Positions 26,063 to 33,625 are shown, counted from the first letter of the stretch. The stretch is DNA of 33,625 nt from Streptomyces phyllanthi (GCF_009377205.1 NZ_VJZE01000050.1:1-33625); one strand, 5' to 3'. Notes: a model not told the origin generated them from the sequence alone. Numbers and translations: made by a program.

Positions 26063-27617
26063 CGAGGTCGACTCCTTCCATGGCGGCCACCAGATCGTGG
26101 TCGTGCCAGCCGCGGGCGATTTCGTTGGTCACACGGCCCTGGAACATCACCAGAACCCGGTCGCACATGCGCAGATCGTCGAGTTCGTCGGAGGCGATGA
26201 GCACCCCGGTGCCGGCGTCCGCGGTCTCCTCGACCTTGCCGAGGAGGAACTCCTTGGAGCGCACGTCCACGCCCGCGGTCGGGTTGATCAGGACCAGGAG
26301 CTTCGGGTCGTCGGCGAGGGCGCGGGCCATGACGACCTTCTGCTGATTGCCTCCGGAGAGGGCGGAGACGGGCAGTTCGGGACCGGGGGTCTTGATCGCC
26401 AGTCTCTCGATCATCTCCCTGGCGAGTCCGTCGCGCCGGCCGCGGCTCAGGAACCCGTTGGACCCCAGCCGCTTGGGCACCGACAGCGTGGAGTTGTCCG
26501 CGATCGACATGTCGGGGACGAAACCCTGGTGGTGCCGATCCTGCGGGACGAACCCGGCGCCGGCGGCCAGCGCGGCGGGCACACTGCCGGGGCGGGGGCG
26601 GTTGCCGGCGATCTCCACCTCGCCGGTGGCCCCGGCCCGCAGTCCTACGACGGTCTCGGCGACCTCGGTACGTCCGCTGCCGGCGGCTCCGGCGAGCCCC
26701 ACGATCTCCCCGGCACCCACCTGGAAGGTGACGTCACCGTAGGTGCCGGCGCTCAGGCCGCGGACGCTGAGTGCGGCCGTGGCACCGGGGTCGAGGGTGC
26801 TTGCCCGGTTCTCCCGCCCGGCGGCCGCCGCCTCGCCGGTCATGGCGGCGACGAGCTCGGTGCGAGGCAGTTCGGCCACGGGCGCGGTCACGATGTGCCG
26901 GGCGTCGCGGAACACCGTCACCATGTCGCAGATCTCGTAGATCTCCTGGAGATGGTGGCTGATGAACAGGAAGGTGACGCCCTGGCGTTGCAGGTCGCGG
27001 ATCCGGTCGAAGAGCCGCTGGATCGCGGCCCCGTCCAGCTGGGCGGTGGGTTCGTCGAGGATGATGAACCGTGCACCGAAGGACAACGCACGCGCGATCT
27101 CCACGAACTGCCGCTGCTCCACGCTGAGATCGCTCGCGGGGGTCTGCGGATCCACGTCGACCGACCACGTCGTCAGCAACTCCTGGGCCCGGCGGCGTAC
27201 ACCCTGCCAGCTGATGAGCCGGTTGCGTCCGTGGTCGTGCCGGTTCAGGAAGAGGTTCTCGGCGACGGTCAGCGTGGGGATGATCGTCGACTTCTGGTAG
27301 ACGCAGGCCACGCGCCGCCGCCAGGCGTCGCGATCGCTGAGTCGGGGGGCCGGCTCGCCACCGAAGGTCACCGTCCCCTCGTCCGGGGCCTGGAGCCCGG
27401 TGAGGACGGACACCAGGGTCGACTTGCCGGCGCCGTTGCGGCCGACGAGCGCGTGGGTCTCGCCCGGCCTGATGATGATCCGGGCGCCGTTCAGGGCCAC
27501 CGTCGGACCGAATCGTTTGACTATGCCCATCGCCTCGACCACGGGCGGGCCCGCCGGGGCCCGCCCGCTGTCCACCGGGCCGGGCGCGGGGCTCACCGCT
27601 CGCTCCGCGTCGTCCAT
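26055..27617 (-). CDS. double-domain sugar ABC transporter ATPase (RbsA-type)
   Basis: A 520-residue ATPase with two ABC domains (about 25-250 and 265-500). Domain 1 has Walker A GRNGAGKST, the signature LSVEQRQFVEIARAL and Walker B FIILDEPTAQLD. Domain 2 has the degenerate Walker A GAAGSGRTEV usual for this family, a full signature LSGGNQQKVVMARAL, but a Walker B reading LLVLINPTAGVD, with Asn in place of the Glu. The ATG at 27617 is chosen because AAGGTGG ends five bases before it. A GTG three codons earlier lies inside that site. It lies between the binding protein and permease genes. Confidence 0.93.
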   Translation of the reverse strand: MDDAERAVSPAPGPVDSGRAPAGPPVVEAMGIVKRFGPTVALNGARIIIRPGETHALVGRNGAGKSTLVSVLTGLQAPDEGTVTFGGEPAPRLSDRDAWRRRVACVYQKSTIIPTLTVAENLFLNRHDHGRNRLISWQGVRRRAQELLTTWSVDVDPQTPASDLSVEQRQFVEIARALSFGARFIILDEPTAQLDGAAIQRLFDRIRDLQRQGVTFLFISHHLQEIYEICDMVTVFRDARHIVTAPVAELPRTELVAAMTGEAAAAGRENRASTLDPGATAALSVRGLSAGTYGDVTFQVGAGEIVGLAGAAGSGRTEVAETVVGLRAGATGEVEIAGNRPRPGSVPAALAAGAGFVPQDRHHQGFVPDMSIADNSTLSVPKRLGSNGFLSRGRRDGLAREMIERLAIKTPGPELPVSALSGGNQQKVVMARALADDPKLLVLINPTAGVDVRSKEFLLGKVEETADAGTGVLIASDELDDLRMCDRVLVMFQGRVTNEIARGWHDHDLVAAMEGVDLDA

Positions 27618-27656
27618 CTCAACCACCTTGTGCTAGTCATGAGTTGATGACGCCGG

Positions 27657-28721
27657 TCAGCCGAGGTTGTTGCCCCACAGCGACTTGTCGTCGCTCTTCA
27701 GGCTGGGCACGCCGCCGTAGGTGCCGCCGTCGGCGGTGACGAGCGGGGCGGAGAGCTGGTCCTCCAGCAGGCCGTCGCGGACCTGGACGATGGTGCTGTC
27801 GTGGTCGGTCCTGCCGGGCTTGAACGTCTTCCCGTCGATCGCGGCCTTGAGGTAGTACAGGGCGTACTTGGCGTAGAGGTCGGCCGGCTGGGAGACGGTG
27901 GCGTCGATCTTGCCGTCGGCGATGTTCTTGAGCTCTTCGGGGATGCCGTCGTTGGAGACGACGAACACGTGCTTCTTGTCCTTGGGGCCCACCAACAGGC
28001 CCTTCTGCTTGAGCACTTGGAGCGTGCCGGACAGGGCGAAGCTGGACTGCATGTAGACACCCTTGATGTCCGGGTGCTGGGTCAGGCGCGTCTGGAGCTT
28101 CTGGGCGGCGACGGCGCCGTCCCAGTTGGTGGCCTCACCGAAGACCTTGATGTCCGGGTAGTTCTTCTTCATGCAGTCGTTGAACGCCTCGGTGCGGTCA
28201 CGGCCGTTGATGGAGTCGAGGCCGCCCTGCAGCATCACGACCTTGCCCTTGCCGCCGAGCTTGGTGCCGAGGTACTGGCACGCCTTCTCGCCGTACGCGC
28301 GGTTGTCGGCCCGGACCACCATGTAGACCTTGCCCGTGTCGGGCCGGGTGTCGACGGTGACGACCGGGATCTTCTTCGCTTCCAGCTGCGCCAGGGTCGG
28401 CGCGATCGCGGCCGTGTCCTGCGGGGCCATCGCGAGGCCCTTGACGCCCTGGCTGATGAACGTCTGGGCGTTGGCGGTGAGCTTGGCGACGTCGTTCTGC
28501 GAGTTGGTGGTCTTCAGGTCGATGCCCAGCTCCTTGGCGAACTGGGGGGAGTACTTGATGTACGAGTTCCAGAAGTCGGTGTCGGAACGCGGGTAGTCGA
28601 CGCCGACCAGCGGCTTGTCGCTCGTCGTGGTCGTGGTCTGCGCGTCCCCGCCGCAGGCGGTGAGGAGCGCCAGTGCGGAGAGGGCGGCGACGACTGAGCA
28701 GGCGGTGGTTCTGAGTCTCAT
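27657..28721 (-). CDS. sugar-binding lipoprotein of the ABC importer
   Basis: A 354-residue periplasmic-binding-protein-like lipoprotein (peripla_BP_4, RbsB/XylF type). The signal peptide ends in a lipobox, ALALLTAC, with the lipidated Cys at 23, so it is anchored outside the membrane. Sugar-binding fold landmarks: VGVDYPRSDTDFWNSY, QDTAAIAPTLAQL, KIPVVTVDTRPD, LQGGLDSINGRDRTEAF and VVSNDGIPEELKN. It is the first gene of the operon, with GAGGA upstream of the ATG. The ATPase gene follows after 39 bases. The Ser/Thr-rich linker TTTTTSD follows the Cys. Confidence 0.93.
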   Translation of the reverse strand: MRLRTTACSVVAALSALALLTACGGDAQTTTTTSDKPLVGVDYPRSDTDFWNSYIKYSPQFAKELGIDLKTTNSQNDVAKLTANAQTFISQGVKGLAMAPQDTAAIAPTLAQLEAKKIPVVTVDTRPDTGKVYMVVRADNRAYGEKACQYLGTKLGGKGKVVMLQGGLDSINGRDRTEAFNDCMKKNYPDIKVFGEATNWDGAVAAQKLQTRLTQHPDIKGVYMQSSFALSGTLQVLKQKGLLVGPKDKKHVFVVSNDGIPEELKNIADGKIDATVSQPADLYAKYALYYLKAAIDGKTFKPGRTDHDSTIVQVRDGLLEDQLSAPLVTADGGTYGGVPSLKSDDKSLWGNNLG

Positions 28722-28812
28722 CGGGGGGTCCTCGCGCTGAGCGGATGGATGACGGGACGGGCGACGTTCGCTGTGCGGCGGATGAGTGTCGCTCCCGTCG
28801 AGAGATGGGATG

Positions 28813-28842
28813 TATGTAATCGGCGAGTGAGGGATATGTCTA
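28813..28842 (-). promoter_or_regulatory. candidate promoter of the fucose operon
   Basis: On the minus strand TAGACA (28842-28837) and TACATA (28818-28813) are spaced by 18 bases. They resemble the -35 TTGACA and the -10 TATAAT only partly. Transcription would begin near 28806 and leave a leader of about 85 bases before the binding-protein ATG. Confidence 0.3.
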
Positions 28843-28915
28843 GGGTCTCAAGGTGGTCTTTTGTGAATGTCCAGGTCAGGTGTCATTCCTTTTGAGTCGC
28901 GCAACTTGCGGGATC

Positions 28916-28932
28916 TTGATCCATCCCATCAA
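28916..28932. promoter_or_regulatory. candidate operator, spaced palindrome
   Basis: TTGAT (28916-28920) and ATCAA (28928-28932) are inverted across seven bases. This size suits a dimeric HTH protein. It lies in the middle of the divergent region about 75 bases upstream of the proposed operon promoter. No second copy was found. Confidence 0.3.
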
Positions 28933-29202
28933 TGATGCGGATTGTGACATCGCTGTTGCTGTGCGTGGGGGTCTCGGGAGTGCCGCGCACGGAGACATGG
29001 CATGTCTGGGAGTGAACAAACGGGTCAAATTCGCATTAAAGCCATCAAATGACTTGCGGGAGACGGCTTTTCATCCCTTCGAACCGTTGACATCGGCCGG
29101 ATATGTGCCGGACCTTCGTCCGTAACACCGGGCACCCGAGCCCCACGGCCACCGCGCCCCGGTGTGTCCTCTGCCTTCCCCTTGGACGAAGAGGGATCCT
29201 CC

Positions 29203-31059
29203 ATGCATCTCAGAAGTCGTTTCCGCACGGTCGGTGCGCAGATCACCGCGCTGGCCCTGGCCGCCACAGGTGGCCTGACCGTGATGGCGACACCGGCCCA
29301 CGCCGCGGACACCGTGATCGGGGTGACCCTGACGACGTCGGACCTGCGTCAGGCCCTGACCCCGCAGCCCGGCATCACCCTGGGGCCCGTGTCCGCAGGC
29401 ACCGTGAACCTCACGGTGGACGACTCGAAGACGTTCCAGACCATCGACGGTTTCGGTGCCTCCTTCACCGACACCTCCACCTACCTGCTGCAGAACAAGC
29501 TCGACGCGGCCACCCGGGACCGGGTGATGAGAGACCTGTTCAGCAGGGGCTCAGGCATTGGCCTGTCGCTGATGCGGGTACCGATGGGCTCCTCGGACTA
29601 CACCGCGACTCCGCCCCCCAGCCCCGGCACCTACTCCTACGACGACAACAACGGTCAGCCCGACCCCACCCTGGCCAACTTCTCCACCGCCCACGACGAC
29701 GCGTACGTCATCCCGGTCATCAAGCAGGCCCAGGCGCTCAACCCGCAGATGAAGCTCTTCGCCAACAACTGGAGCCCGCCGGCCTGGATGAAGACCACCA
29801 ACACGATGCTGGGCGCGGGCAACGGCACCCTGAAGGCCGACATGTACGGCCCGCTCGCGAACTACTACGTGAAGTTCCTCCAGGAGTACAAGGCCAAGGG
29901 CGTCAAGGTCTGGGGCGTCACCCCGCAGAACGAGCCGACGATCTCGCCGCCCTCCTACTCGGCGATGCTGTGGCCCGCCGCCGACGAGGCACGCTTCATC
30001 GCCGACCACCTCGCCCCGGCGCTGAAGCAGGCCGGCCTGGACGACACGAAGATCCTGGGCGCCGACGCCGACCACGTGAACGTCAACTACGCCAACACGC
30101 TGATGGCCAACCAGGCAGCCCGCGACGCGACGTACGGCACCGCGTGGCACTGCTACCGCAACGACCTGCGCAACATGACCACCATCCACAACTCCTACCC
30201 CGACAAGAGGCTCTACGAGAGCGAGTGCTCCACCGGCCCGGGCATCGCGCCGATGAACGCCGCCCAGCTCGCCCTGGAGTCCACCTTCAACTGGGCCAAC
30301 GGCGTGCTCCTGTGGAACCTGGCCCTGGACACCAATGGCGGCCCCAAGATGGGCGTCGGCTGTGAGAAGTGCACGGGACTGGTCACCATCGACCAGGCGA
30401 CCGGCACGCCCACCTACACCGACAACTACTACCAGCTCGGCCAGTTCTCGAAGTTCGTCGTCCCCGGCGCCACCCGGATCGGCTACAGCGACGGCGGCAA
30501 CGTCTGGGCCCAGGCCTACCAGAACCCCGACGGCAGCCAGGCGCTGGTCGCCCACAACAACAACACCAGCGCGACCACGTTCACGACCACGTGGAACGGA
30601 GACGGGTCCTTCCAGTACACCCTGCCCGCCGGTGCCACCGTGACCTTCACCAGGAGCGCCCGGAACGGCGCCGCGCAGCTCGTGGGGCAGGGCTCCAACC
30701 GTTGCCTCGACGACCGCGGCGACCCGGCCAACGGCATTCAGCAGTACATCTGGGACTGCGGCTCCGGTGACGCCGACCAGTCGTACCTCTACTCCGCCGA
30801 CCGTGAGCTGCGGATCGCCGGGAAGTGTCTGGGTGCCTCGGGCAACGGCACGGCGAACGGTACCAAGGTCATCACCTGGGACTGCAACGGCCACAACAGC
30901 CAGAAGTGGACCTTCCGCGCGGACGGCAGCGTCACCAACGACCTGTCCGGTCTCTGCCTCGACGTGACCGGCCACGGCACGGCGAACGGTTCCCCGGTGC
31001 AGCTGTGGAGCTGCACCGGCAACGCCAACCAGAAGTGGTCCGCGACCGCCCCCGGCTGA
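29203..31059 (+). CDS. secreted GH30 glycosidase with C-terminal ricin-type lectin domain
   Basis: A 618-residue exported enzyme. A Sec signal peptide (about 1-35, ending TPAHAADT) precedes a GH30 catalytic domain (about 70-480). IDGFGASFTD and LMRVPMGSSDY open the barrel. The acid/base is E244 in WGVTPQNEPT, and the nucleophile is E341 in LYESECSTG. A beta-sandwich follows (VAHNNNTSATTF). Residues about 490-618 are a ricin B/CBM13 trefoil with CLDDRG, QQYIWDCGS, CLGASGNGT, ITWDCNGHNSQKW and CLDVTGHGT. GH30 bacterial enzymes include beta-1,6-glucanases, glucosylceramidases and xylanases. This one is nearest the glucosylceramidase/beta-1,6-glucanase side, but the substrate is unsure. GAGGGA lies six bases before the ATG at 29203. 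An earlier in-frame start would break the signal peptide. Confidence 0.88.
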   Translation: MHLRSRFRTVGAQITALALAATGGLTVMATPAHAADTVIGVTLTTSDLRQALTPQPGITLGPVSAGTVNLTVDDSKTFQTIDGFGASFTDTSTYLLQNKLDAATRDRVMRDLFSRGSGIGLSLMRVPMGSSDYTATPPPSPGTYSYDDNNGQPDPTLANFSTAHDDAYVIPVIKQAQALNPQMKLFANNWSPPAWMKTTNTMLGAGNGTLKADMYGPLANYYVKFLQEYKAKGVKVWGVTPQNEPTISPPSYSAMLWPAADEARFIADHLAPALKQAGLDDTKILGADADHVNVNYANTLMANQAARDATYGTAWHCYRNDLRNMTTIHNSYPDKRLYESECSTGPGIAPMNAAQLALESTFNWANGVLLWNLALDTNGGPKMGVGCEKCTGLVTIDQATGTPTYTDNYYQLGQFSKFVVPGATRIGYSDGGNVWAQAYQNPDGSQALVAHNNNTSATTFTTTWNGDGSFQYTLPAGATVTFTRSARNGAAQLVGQGSNRCLDDRGDPANGIQQYIWDCGSGDADQSYLYSADRELRIAGKCLGASGNGTANGTKVITWDCNGHNSQKWTFRADGSVTNDLSGLCLDVTGHGTANGSPVQLWSCTGNANQKWSATAPG

Positions 31060-31067
31060 CTGTTCCC

Positions 31068-31095
31068 GCGGGCGTGCCTGATCAGGTGCGCCCGC
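31068..31095 (+). terminator. hairpin between GH30 and GH29 genes
   Basis: GCGGGCG (31068-31074) pairs with CGCCCGC (31089-31095). The inside, CCTGATCAGG (31077-31086), is itself a palindrome. It begins nine bases after the GH30 stop and 65 bases before the GH29 start, so it may partly stop or process the transcript between them. Confidence 0.5.
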
Positions 31096-31160
31096 ATCCG
31101 TGCCCCGTCTTCCTCACCCACACCCACGACCGCACCACCCAGTTGCCTTGGAGGCCCCCG

Positions 31161-33392
31161 GTGTCGAGACACATCAACAGACGTCAGTTCCTGGCCGGTG
31201 CCACGGCCGTAGCGGCGGCGACCGTCGCCGGTGGCGTGCTCGGCGCCGGCACCGCCCAGGCAGCACCCGCCACCTATACACCCGCCTGGGACTCGGTCGA
31301 CCAGCACCCGGCAGCCCCCGAGTGGTTCAAGGACGCCAAGTTCGGCATCTACTTCCACTGGGGCGTCTTCAGCGTGCCGGCGTTCGAGAGCGAGTGGTAT
31401 CCGCGGCACATGTACCAGAACAACAGCACCGCGAACCAGCACCACGTGGCCACCTACGGCAGCCCGTCCGCGTGGCCGTACCACAACTTCATCAACGGAG
31501 CGAACGACCTGGCGGGGAACCACAAGGAGTTCGCACCGAAGCTGAAGTCGGCCGGCGGCAACTTCGATCCCGACGAATGGGCGCAGCTGTTCGTGGACGC
31601 CGGGGCGAAGTTCGCCGGGCCGGTCGCCGAGCACCATGACGGCTACTCGATGTGGGACAGTCAGGTCAACGAGTGGAACTCGGTGGACAAGGGCCCGAGG
31701 CTCGACCTGCTGGACCTGTTCACCGACGCCATCCGCGCCAAGAACCTGAAGCTGCTGGTGGCGATGCACCACGCCTACAACTTCACCGGCTTCTTCCAGT
31801 ACGCGCCGACGCAGTCGGACCCGAGCCTGAAGAAGCTCTACGGCCAGCTGGGCTCGGCCCAGGAGAACCAGCTCTGGTACGACAAGCTCAAGGAGGTCAT
31901 CGACCGGGCGCGGCCGGACATCCTCTGGCAGGACTTCAAGATGGACGCGGTCGACGAGACGCAGCGGCTGAACTTCCTGTCGTACTACTACAACCAGGCC
32001 AACGCGTGGGGCAAGGAGGTCGTCGCCACCTACAAGGACGGCTTCAACCCCAAGGGCGCCGTCTTCGACTACGAGCGCGGTGGCCCGGCCGACCTCACCG
32101 CGCCCTACTGGCTCACCGACGACAGCGTCTCCAGCACCAGCTGGTGCTACACCGAGGGCATCGGCTACTACAGCGTCAAGCAGCTGCTGCACTCGTTCAT
32201 CGACCGGGTCAGCAAGAACGGCAACGTGCTGCTGAACATCGCCCCCAAGGCCGACGGCACCATCCCCCAGGCGCAGCGCGACCTGCTGCTCGGCATCGGC
32301 GACTACCTCCAGCGCTTCGGGGAGTCGATCTACTCGACCCGCGCCTGGACCGTGTACGGCGAGGGCCCGACGAAGATGGGCGGCAGCACCTTCGCGGAAC
32401 CGACGTCAGGCACCGCGCAGGACATCCGCTTCACTCGCAACAAGGCGAACAACGCTCTCTACGCCACCGTCCTGGGCTGGCCCGGAAGCTCCCTGACGAT
32501 GAAGACGCTGAACTCCGGCAGGATCAACCTGTCCACCCTGACCTCGGTGAAGCTGCTCGACTCGACCGCCGGCACGTACATCAACCTCGCCACTCCGACC
32601 CAGAACGCGTCCGGACTGCAGGTCACCCTGCCCTCCTCGGCACCCTTCTCCGCCCAGGCCTACGTCCTCAAGCTCACCTTCTCCGGCCAGATCCCCAGCC
32701 TGCGCCCGATCGTCGGCGCCGTGGTGTTCGGGGACGTCGACTACTCCGGGGACACCGCCGTGCTCCCCCTCGGCAGCTACACCGCCGACCAGCTCACCCT
32801 CGCCGGAGTTTCCCCGAACAGCATCTCCTCCCTACGGCCCGCTTCGGGGCACCGGATCGTCGCCTACTCCGGGGACAACTTCAGCGGCACGTCGTGGACG
32901 TTCACGGCCGACAACGCCGACCTGCGGGTCACCGGCCAGAACGACAGCATCGAGTCTCTGAAGGTGATGTTCAACCCGTCGACGTGGTTCAGGATCACCA
33001 ACGTCACCAGCGGCCTGGCCCTGGACAGCGGAGGGAACGTGGCCGGCGGGTCCAACCTCAAGCAGTGGACCTGGGACGGCGACAACAACCTGCAGTGGCA
33101 TGCGATCGACCTCGGCAACGGCTACTACAAGCTGGAGAACCGCACCAACGGCATGGTTGCCGACGGCTGGGGTGCGACCAGCAACGGCGCGGCGTGCAGA
33201 CAACTGGAGTGGAACGGCCACACCAACCAGCAGTGGACGATCACCCACCGCGGCGACGGCCAGTACTCCATAGCCAACCGCACCACGGGACGGGTCCTCG
33301 ACAGCGGCGGCAACGTGGCGTCGGGGTCCGTCACCAAGCAGTGGACCTGGAACAACAGCAACAACCTGCTGTGGACAATCACCGCGCTGTGA
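31161..33392 (+). CDS. Tat-exported GH29 alpha-L-fucosidase with beta-gamma-crystallin-like and ricin-type domains
   Basis: A 743-residue exported enzyme. The signal has a Tat motif (NRRQFLAGA) and cleaves near AQA-AP (about 34). The GH29 barrel (about 40-390) has FGIYFHWGVFSVPAFESEWYP, AEHHDGYSMWDS and the nucleophile D258 in DILWQDFKMD, with NVLLNIAPKADG near 360. A beta-sandwich follows. Residues about 515-610 (VVFGDVDYSGDTAVL, then VAYSGDNFSGTSWTF) form two Greek-key motifs like beta-gamma-crystallins. The C-terminal ~130 residues are a ricin-type trefoil with RITNVTSGLALDSGGN and QxW repeats (NLQWHAID, NQQWTITH, NLLWTITAL). It would free L-fucose from glycans outside the cell. GTG at 31161 has GGAGG six bases upstream. 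Confidence 0.92.
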   Translation: MSRHINRRQFLAGATAVAAATVAGGVLGAGTAQAAPATYTPAWDSVDQHPAAPEWFKDAKFGIYFHWGVFSVPAFESEWYPRHMYQNNSTANQHHVATYGSPSAWPYHNFINGANDLAGNHKEFAPKLKSAGGNFDPDEWAQLFVDAGAKFAGPVAEHHDGYSMWDSQVNEWNSVDKGPRLDLLDLFTDAIRAKNLKLLVAMHHAYNFTGFFQYAPTQSDPSLKKLYGQLGSAQENQLWYDKLKEVIDRARPDILWQDFKMDAVDETQRLNFLSYYYNQANAWGKEVVATYKDGFNPKGAVFDYERGGPADLTAPYWLTDDSVSSTSWCYTEGIGYYSVKQLLHSFIDRVSKNGNVLLNIAPKADGTIPQAQRDLLLGIGDYLQRFGESIYSTRAWTVYGEGPTKMGGSTFAEPTSGTAQDIRFTRNKANNALYATVLGWPGSSLTMKTLNSGRINLSTLTSVKLLDSTAGTYINLATPTQNASGLQVTLPSSAPFSAQAYVLKLTFSGQIPSLRPIVGAVVFGDVDYSGDTAVLPLGSYTADQLTLAGVSPNSISSLRPASGHRIVAYSGDNFSGTSWTFTADNADLRVTGQNDSIESLKVMFNPSTWFRITNVTSGLALDSGGNVAGGSNLKQWTWDGDNNLQWHAIDLGNGYYKLENRTNGMVADGWGATSNGAACRQLEWNGHTNQQWTITHRGDGQYSIANRTTGRVLDSGGNVASGSVTKQWTWNNSNNLLWTITAL

Positions 33393-33399
33393 GCACACC

Positions 33400-33427
33400 G
33401 CCCCCCGTCGCTGCGGCTACGGGGGGC
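33400..33427 (+). terminator. terminator hairpin after the GH29 gene
   Basis: GCCCCCCGT (33400-33408) pairs perfectly with ACGGGGGGC (33419-33427) across a 10-base loop, eight bases after the GH29 stop. It lies just before the end of the minus-strand DJ-1 remnant, so it may serve as a two-way stop. Confidence 0.7.
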
Positions 33428-33428
33428 C

Positions 33429-33570
33429 TCAGCCGAGGTGGCGGACCACTGCCTCGGCGACAGCCTTGACGCTGCCGGGGTTCTGTCCGGTGATGAGGCG
33501 GCCGTCCTTCTTGCCCTTCACCCGCGGACTCGCCTGTGCTGGTGACGATGACGAGGATGCGGTTCGTGTG
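33429..33570 (-). pseudogene. DJ-1/PfpI family gene remnant with the middle deleted
   Basis: On the minus strand, the frame from about 33570 reads TNRILVIVTSTGES, the usual first beta-strand of DJ-1/PfpI proteins. In another frame, ending at 33429, GKKDGRLITGQNPGSVKAV to the stop (AVVRHLG) is the usual C-terminus of the same family. A whole protein is about 220-230 residues. Here the two ends are joined within about 20 bases near 33520-33535, so some 170 residues, including the nucleophile-elbow Cys, are gone. No ATG directly precedes TNR, and the frame is open to the window edge. The gene is dead. Confidence 0.72.
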
Positions 33571-33625
33571 GGAGGGAGTTCCGCACCGAGTGCAGTCCGG
33601 GCAGGGCATCGGCGTCGACTTGCCT

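Larger units (their letters stand above)
28722..29202. promoter_or_regulatory. 481-base divergent control region of the saccharide locus
   Basis: This gap separates the minus-strand uptake operon from the plus-strand glycosidases and is clearly AT-richer than the genes. It holds a candidate promoter for the operon (28813-28842) and a spaced palindrome (28916-28932). A TTGACA at 29087-29092 is followed by no good -10. No convincing ORF is present; a 90-codon frame at 28853-29125 looks non-coding. The FadR-type regulator at the operon end is the natural candidate to bind here. Confidence 0.6.

Noticed and set aside
24593..27647. Two long plus-strand frames (535 and 709 codons) opposite the dehydratase and ABC transporter genes
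   Set aside because: Low-complexity Gly/Asp/Arg-rich or Ser/Arg-rich translations with no motifs; clear shadows of the minus-strand genes.
28853..29125. 90-codon plus-strand frame in the divergent control region
   Set aside because: Its composition is unlike coding sequence in this genome, with AT-rich third positions and no ribosome-binding site.
29551..32192. Long minus-strand frames opposite the GH30 and GH29 genes
   Set aside because: Val/Gly/Arg-rich sequence without domains; mirror of the glycosidase codons.

Overview
The window is high-GC actinobacterial chromosome, almost certainly Streptomyces. Third codon positions are nearly all G or C, many neighbouring genes overlap as ATGA, several secreted proteins carry Tat signals, and the gene order SpoU methylase - PAS histidine kinase - pheS - pheT is typical of that genus. 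No rRNA, tRNA or CRISPR array was seen.

Bases 1-12900 look like core chromosome. They hold an RNA 2'-O-methyltransferase, a membrane-free PAS sensor kinase, pheST, a membrane-linked SpoIIE/PP2C-type phosphatase, an NsdA-like HTH/TPR regulator, a NUDIX hydrolase, a small coiled-coil membrane protein, a 3-hydroxyacyl-CoA dehydrogenase and a secreted GHL10/DUF187 glycosidase-like protein. Between the phosphatase and the NsdA-like gene lies an array of six GC-rich repeat units of about 70 bp. The first unit is translated as the C-terminus of the phosphatase, and the same core sequence builds the pheT terminator.

Bases 12855-17030 are an amino-acid module with looser codon use. A DecR-like Lrp regulator is divergent from an EamA-type exporter, and a second AsnC regulator is divergent from a PLP enzyme of the D-cysteine desulfhydrase/ACC deaminase family. 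Both gene pairs have a palindrome between them that could be an operator. Two short ORFs and some gene debris sit around them.

Bases 17033-33392 form a saccharide-use locus. Twelve genes on the minus strand (28721 down to 17033) read as one operon: a ribose-type ABC importer (binding lipoprotein, double ATPase, permease), L-fuconate dehydratase, a fuconolactonase-like amidohydrolase, an L-fucose mutarotase-like FucU, a zinc dehydrogenase, a KduD-like SDR, a KDPG-aldolase-like protein, a KDG-kinase-like PfkB protein, an L-fucose-dehydrogenase-like aldo/keto reductase and a FadR/GntR regulator. Across a 481-bp intergenic region, two secreted glycosidases read the other way: a GH30 enzyme with a ricin-type lectin domain and a GH29 alpha-L-fucosidase with beta-gamma-crystallin-like and ricin-type domains. 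The likely flow is extracellular release of L-fucose, import, oxidation to fuconate, dehydration and aldol cleavage. The most unusual point is that the fucose oxidative enzymes are combined with the uronate-type trio KduD/KdgK/KdgA, with no 2,4-diketo-3-deoxyfuconate hydrolase in view. The window ends with the remnant of a DJ-1/PfpI gene whose middle has been deleted.
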